This document shows, in pieces, positions 6,226-6,749 of a stretch of 6,749 bases of DNA. The notes under the pieces are model-generated. The model saw nothing but the letters and a program-made list of their open reading frames with translations. It was not told the origin of the DNA and did no database searches. Source of the stretch: Methyloprofundus sp. (lineage in GTDB: Bacteria > Pseudomonadota > Gammaproteobacteria > Methylococcales > Methylomonadaceae); NCBI GenBank assembly GCA_013138555.1, contig WTCN01000291.1, positions 1 through 6,749 of the forward strand, in the 5' to 3' direction. Positions within the stretch are counted from its first letter, which is position 1, and each line of letters starts with the position of its first letter. Position numbers and translations under genes: made by a program.

Positions 6226-6749
6226 TATTCACTCTCACCCGTATTTGAATCTAATTTTTCCAATGATTCACCCGCCAACGCTTCCTTTTCATTCGCTGGT
6301 TCATCTATAATATTTTCGTCCTGCTGAGTTTCATCCTCAGACTCAGTTTCAGCCAAACCATCAATTTTATCAACGCCAATTAGTTTTTCCTTACTATCCA
6401 GGCGTATCACTTTAACACCCTGAGTATTCCGTCCTACCACAGAAATTTCATCAACTTTGGTTCTAACCAAAATCCCACCATCAGAAATCAACATAATTTC
6501 ATCATGCTCGGCAACCAACACCGCACCGACCAATTGCCCATTACGCTCAGAGGTTTGCATGGCAATCATGCCCTGACCACCCCGTTTATGACGGGTAAAC
6601 TCTTCTAAACGGGTACGTTTTCCATCACCCTTTTCAGTCACATTCAGCACTGTTCCTTCTGAAGAGGTAATCAACGAAATGATTTTTTGTCCTTCTACCA
6701 GACGCATACCGCGAACACCTGCCGCTGTACGTCCCATGGAACGTACATC
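6225..6749 (-). CDS. gyrA: DNA gyrase subunit A, C-terminal fragment
   Basis: Last 174 residues of GyrA, the subunit of type II topoisomerase that breaks, rejoins and wraps DNA during negative supercoiling. The frame is open to the window edge (first residues DVRSMGR), so the 5' part is missing only because the window ends there; the Met at 6737 is internal, not a start. The segment covers the last blades of the C-terminal DNA-wrapping beta-pinwheel: MGRTAAGVRGMRL, then TRHKRGGQGMIAM, whose KRGGQG (fragment residues 55-60) is a degenerate relative of the GyrA-box, then SDGGILVRTKVDEIS and GRNTQGVKVIRL. These closely resemble the Pseudomonas GyrA end. It finishes with an acidic tail of about 44 residues, 16 of them Asp or Glu against two Lys. 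In E. coli such a tail modulates DNA wrapping. The TAA stop overlaps the serC ATG by one base. Confidence 0.96.
   Translation of the reverse strand, partial: DVRSMGRTAAGVRGMRLVEGQKIISLITSSEGTVLNVTEKGDGKRTRLEEFTRHKRGGQGMIAMQTSERNGQLVGAVLVAEHDEIMLISDGGILVRTKVDEISVVGRNTQGVKVIRLDSKEKLIGVDKIDGLAETESEDETQQDENIIDEPANEKEALAGESLEKLDSNTGESE
6232..6240 (-). promoter_or_regulatory. Probable ribosome binding site of serC
   Basis: The minus strand reads GGGTGAGAG within the last codons of gyrA, ending six bases before the serC ATG. It is an imperfect Shine-Dalgarno match but purine-rich and well spaced, and it supports the start that overlaps the gyrA stop. Confidence 0.5.

Noticed and set aside
6225..6737. 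A free-standing 170-residue protein beginning at the ATG at 6737
   Set aside because: The frame continues open to the window edge, and the residues before and after this Met match the interior of the GyrA beta-pinwheel, so it is a fragment of a longer gene.

Overview
The window is one densely packed run of genes, all read on the minus strand. In transcription order they are the 3' end of gyrA, serC, pheA (chorismate mutase-prephenate dehydratase), hisC, a fused tyrA-aroA, and cmk. This order matches the mixed-function 'supraoperon' described in Pseudomonas and shared by other Gammaproteobacteria, where rpsA normally follows cmk. The fused TyrA-AroA, the bifunctional PheA with an ACT domain and the Pseudomonas-like GyrA tail all point to a gammaproteobacterium. 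Base composition looks AT-leaning (roughly 35-47% G+C in three lines counted by hand), so a typical high-GC pseudomonad is unlikely. A lower-GC lineage such as a type I methanotroph (Methylococcales) or a marine or sulfur-oxidising group would fit, but genus cannot be settled from this sequence alone.

Layout from high to low coordinates: gyrA C-terminal end (6749-6225, cut by the window edge); serC (6225-5146), overlapping gyrA by one base as TAATG; an 18-base AT-rich gap; pheA (5127-4042); a 77-base gap if hisC starts at 3964; hisC (3964-2858); tyrA-aroA (2865-676), overlapping hisC by 8 bases; cmk (676-17), overlapping aroA by one base as TAATG. Bases 1-16 lie beyond the cmk stop and hold nothing recognisable. 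No gap exceeds about 80 bases. I see no terminator, tRNA, CRISPR, insertion sequence or repeat array.

The enzymes form a coherent set. AroA makes EPSP, the precursor of chorismate. PheA converts chorismate to prephenate and then phenylpyruvate. TyrA oxidises prephenate or arogenate toward tyrosine. HisC, a histidinol-phosphate/aromatic aminotransferase, can supply the transamination step for Phe and Tyr as well as His. SerC makes phosphoserine and also serves pyridoxal phosphate synthesis, the cofactor of both SerC and HisC. GyrA and Cmk tie the cluster to DNA topology and nucleotide supply.

This is essentially a conserved housekeeping region and I found no evidence of an undescribed system. 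Points worth a second look are the class II signatures in the fused EPSP synthase domain, the Gly-Arg at the cofactor-discriminating position of TyrA, the uncertain hisC start with a Phe-rich in-frame upstream stretch, and several internal genes with no visible Shine-Dalgarno sequence.
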